A DNA stretch of 14,017 nt from Synechococcaceae cyanobacterium (GTDB lineage Bacteria > Cyanobacteriota > Cyanobacteriia > PCC-6307 > Cyanobiaceae), in NCBI GenBank assembly GCA_947460085.1, contig CANHGA010000027.1, positions 1-14,017 of the forward strand, read 5' to 3'. The notes beneath the pieces are model-generated. The model saw only the letters and a list, made by a program, of their open reading frames with translations. It was not told where the DNA came from and did no database searches. Both the position numbers and the translations under genes were made by a program. The first letter of the stretch is position 1; the number at the start of each line of letters is the position of its first letter. Positions 12,113 through 14,017 of the stretch are shown piece by piece.

Positions 12113-13482
12113 TGAAGGGCTCCATAGGATCTGGCCATTCATCTTGGCCATCCCCTTTGGCTCACGCGCCCACCAGCTCCAATCCCCTGCCGCTTGCCAG
12201 TGGTGGCAGTCTCCGGGGAACCGTTCGGGTTCCGGGGGATAAATCGATCTCCCACCGGGCCCTGCTCTTTGGCGCCATCGCCGAAGGCGAAACCGTGATC
12301 GAAGGCCTCTTGCCCGCCGAAGACCCCCTGAGTACGGCGGCCTGCCTGCGGGCCATGGGGGTGGAGGTCTCGGAGATCGCGGCGGGGAGCCCGGTGCGGG
12401 TGCAAGGCGTGGGCCTCGATGGCTTCTTGGAGCCCAACGCCGTGCTCGATTGCGGCAATTCAGGCACCACCATGCGCCTGATGCTGGGGCTATTGGCAGG
12501 CAAGGCCGGACGCCACTTCGTGTTGACGGGGGACCAATCCCTGCGGGGACGGCCCATGCGGCGGGTGGCCGGTCCCCTCGCCCAGATGGGTGCCCAGATC
12601 CAGGGCCGCCAGGGGGGCAACTACGCCCCCTTGGCCGTTGCCGGCCAGCGGCTCGTGGGCACCACGGTGCACACCCCGGTGGCTTCCGCCCAGGTGAAGA
12701 GCGCGATTCTGCTGGCAGCGCTCACCGCGGAGGGTCCCACCACCGTGATTGAACCCGCCCAATCCCGGGACCACAGCGAACGCATGCTGCGGGCCTTTGG
12801 CGCCGATCTCAGCGTGGTGGGGCCAAGCGGCACCGAGGTGGTGGTGCGGCCCGGGGCCCAACTGCGGGGGCAGTCGGTGGTGGTGCCAGGCGATATCAGT
12901 TCGGCGGCCTTTTGGCTGGTGGCCGGTGCGATTACGCCGGGGGCGGATCTCACGGTGGAGAACGTGGGCCTCAATCCCAGTCGCACCGGGATCCTGGAGG
13001 TGCTGGAGCAGATGGGGGCCCGCATTGAAATCCTGGGCAGCCGCGATGTGGCTGGAGAACCGGTTGGAGACCTGCGGGTGACCCACGGACCGCTCAAGGC
13101 CTTTGAGATCGGCGGGGATTTGATTCCCAGGCTGGTGGATGAAATTCCTGTGCTGGCGGTGGCGGCCTGCTGCGCCGAGGGGGTCAGCCGCATCCGGGAT
13201 GCGGAGGAATTAAGGGTCAAGGAAACCGATCGGCTCGCCGTGATGGCCCGCCAACTGGGGGCCATGGGAGCCGCGATCGAGGAGTTCGAAGACGGCATGA
13301 CCATTACCGGAGGCAAGGCTCTGCAGGGGGCGGTGCTGGATAGCGAAACCGACCACCGTGTGGCCATGAGCCTGGCGGTAGCCGCCACGGTCGCCACGGG
13401 CGACAGCCAGCTGCACCGGCCCGAGGCCGCCGCGGTCTCCTACCCAGGCTTCTGGGACGACCTCGCCCGGCTGCGGGCCTAG
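12112..13482 (+). CDS. aroA: 3-phosphoshikimate 1-carboxyvinyltransferase (EPSP synthase)
   Basis: A protein of 456 aa from GTG 12112. It transfers enolpyruvate from PEP to shikimate-3-phosphate in the cytosolic shikimate pathway towards chorismate, and so to aromatic amino acids, folate, quinones and tocopherols. Motifs: RVPGDKSISHRALL (39-52; K44, S45, R49), LDCGNSGTTMRLM (112-124), RGRPMRR (145-151), SAQVK (192-196), SRDHSERM, GDISSAAFWL, the catalytic aspartate segment VDEIPVLAVAA (D343), LRVKETDRL (368-375) and DHRVAMSLAVA. It resembles the Gram-positive/cyanobacterial branch more than the E. coli type (NSGTT rather than NAGTA). The start is the weakest point: GTG overlaps the Rrf2 stop as TAGTG, and TTG 12157 would give a shorter, more usual N-terminus. 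Before residue 34 the sequence looks unconserved. Confidence 0.96.
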   Translation: MKGSIGSGHSSWPSPLAHAPTSSNPLPLASGGSLRGTVRVPGDKSISHRALLFGAIAEGETVIEGLLPAEDPLSTAACLRAMGVEVSEIAAGSPVRVQGVGLDGFLEPNAVLDCGNSGTTMRLMLGLLAGKAGRHFVLTGDQSLRGRPMRRVAGPLAQMGAQIQGRQGGNYAPLAVAGQRLVGTTVHTPVASAQVKSAILLAALTAEGPTTVIEPAQSRDHSERMLRAFGADLSVVGPSGTEVVVRPGAQLRGQSVVVPGDISSAAFWLVAGAITPGADLTVENVGLNPSRTGILEVLEQMGARIEILGSRDVAGEPVGDLRVTHGPLKAFEIGGDLIPRLVDEIPVLAVAACCAEGVSRIRDAEELRVKETDRLAVMARQLGAMGAAIEEFEDGMTITGGKALQGAVLDSETDHRVAMSLAVAATVATGDSQLHRPEAAAVSYPGFWDDLARLRA

Positions 13483-13532
13483 GGGGCATCCGGGGCGGCG
13501 CACGTAGATTCCAGCCCAGTTGCCCCCAACCC

Positions 13533-14017
13533 ATGCTCGCCGTTGCCGTTCTGGCTGCAGGGAAGGGCACCCGGATGAGGAGCGATCTCCCCAAGGTGCT
13601 GCAGCCCCTAGCTGGCGCCACCTTGGTGGAGCGGGTGTTGGCCAGTTGCGACCAACTCAAACCGGAGCGGCGCCTCTTGGTGGTGGGCCACCAGGCCGAG
13701 CGGGTGGAGCAATCGCTCAGCAACCTGGGAGGCCTGGAGTTTGTGCTGCAACAGCCCCAAAACGGCACCGGCCATGCCGTGCAACAACTGCTCGCACCCC
13801 TCACCAGTTTTGAGGGGGATCTGTTGGTGCTCAATGGGGATGTGCCCTTGCTGCGCCCCGACACCCTGGAGACGCTCCTGGGCCAACACCGCAGCACCGG
13901 CGCTGCGGTGACCCTGCTCACCGCCAGGCTCGATGATCCCAGCGGCTACGGGCGCGTGTTTGCCAACGCCCAGGGCGATGTGAGCGGGATCGTGGAACAC
14001 CGCGACTGCTCCGATGA
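13533..14017 (+). CDS. glmU: Bifunctional N-acetylglucosamine-1-phosphate uridyltransferase/glucosamine-1-phosphate acetyltransferase, N-terminal part
   Basis: The first 161 codons are present from ATG 13533 and the gene runs off the right edge, so the left-handed beta-helix acetyltransferase half is not seen. The nucleotidyltransferase motif LAAGKGTRM (residues 7-15) binds UTP with DLPKVLQPL just after. QQPQNGTGHAV, LVLNGDVPLL (metal-binding aspartate), SGYGRV and GIVEHRD follow in the order seen in E. coli GlmU. The enzyme makes UDP-GlcNAc for peptidoglycan and LPS in the cytosol. The bifunctional call rests on N-terminal identity; a monofunctional sugar nucleotidyltransferase is unlikely but cannot be excluded from this piece alone. 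The gap from aroA is 50 bp with no obvious Shine-Dalgarno or terminator, so read-through from aroA is likely. Confidence 0.93.
   Translation, partial: MLAVAVLAAGKGTRMRSDLPKVLQPLAGATLVERVLASCDQLKPERRLLVVGHQAERVEQSLSNLGGLEFVLQQPQNGTGHAVQQLLAPLTSFEGDLLVLNGDVPLLRPDTLETLLGQHRSTGAAVTLLTARLDDPSGYGRVFANAQGDVSGIVEHRDCSD

Noticed and set aside
12621..13397. Minus-strand open frame of 258 codons opposite aroA
   Set aside because: Antisense to an intact EPSP synthase; Ser/Arg/Thr-rich composition typical of shadows.
1..14017. CRISPR array, insertion sequence, rRNA, riboswitch or defence system
   Set aside because: I saw no regularly spaced identical repeats, transposase, rRNA segments or known aptamer cores; the coding content is housekeeping.

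Overview
The window looks like core chromosome of a high-GC picocyanobacterium of the Synechococcus/Cyanobium lineage. The evidence is a solanesyl-type prenyl synthase, a plastoquinone-type UbiD, a cyanobacterial ComB-like phosphatase, a DUF1350 protein and an AMIN-plus-amidase cell-wall hydrolase. They are packed with tiny gaps in DNA that is roughly two-thirds G+C by eye. The species assignment is an inference from gene content; no marker was compared with a database.

Layout. Positions 1-127 are AT-richer DNA with short repeats and no convincing gene. They end abruptly at a 5'-truncated tRNA-Pro(GGG) (about 128-173) followed by its terminator (210-234). This is the signature of the far end of an element integrated at a tRNA. 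From 278 onward everything is ordinary chromosome: a DEDDh exonuclease (minus); bcp peroxiredoxin and a DUF1350 hydrolase-like gene (plus, overlapping TGATG); acs (minus, its stop overlapping that of DUF1350); a HAD phosphatase (plus); then a five-gene minus-strand run read comB, nitrilase, amidase, murI, sds; and a plus-strand run ubiD, Rrf2-family regulator, aroA, glmU (cut by the right edge).

How the genes relate. AroA (chorismate branch), UbiD (ring decarboxylation) and Sds (C45 tail) all feed plastoquinone synthesis. MurI, GlmU and the amidase make, supply or remodel peptidoglycan. Acs provides acetyl-CoA. Bcp and the Nit-family amidase are stress or metabolite-repair enzymes. Three junctions use TGATG and one uses TAGTG, so translational coupling is likely within the runs.

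Most of the window is well-known housekeeping genes, and I see no new multi-gene system. The observations most worth checking are the tRNA-Pro attachment scar at the left edge, the cysteine-free Rrf2 regulator wedged between ubiD and aroA, the orphan ComB, and a triple imperfect repeat in the exonuclease/bcp divergent promoter region.
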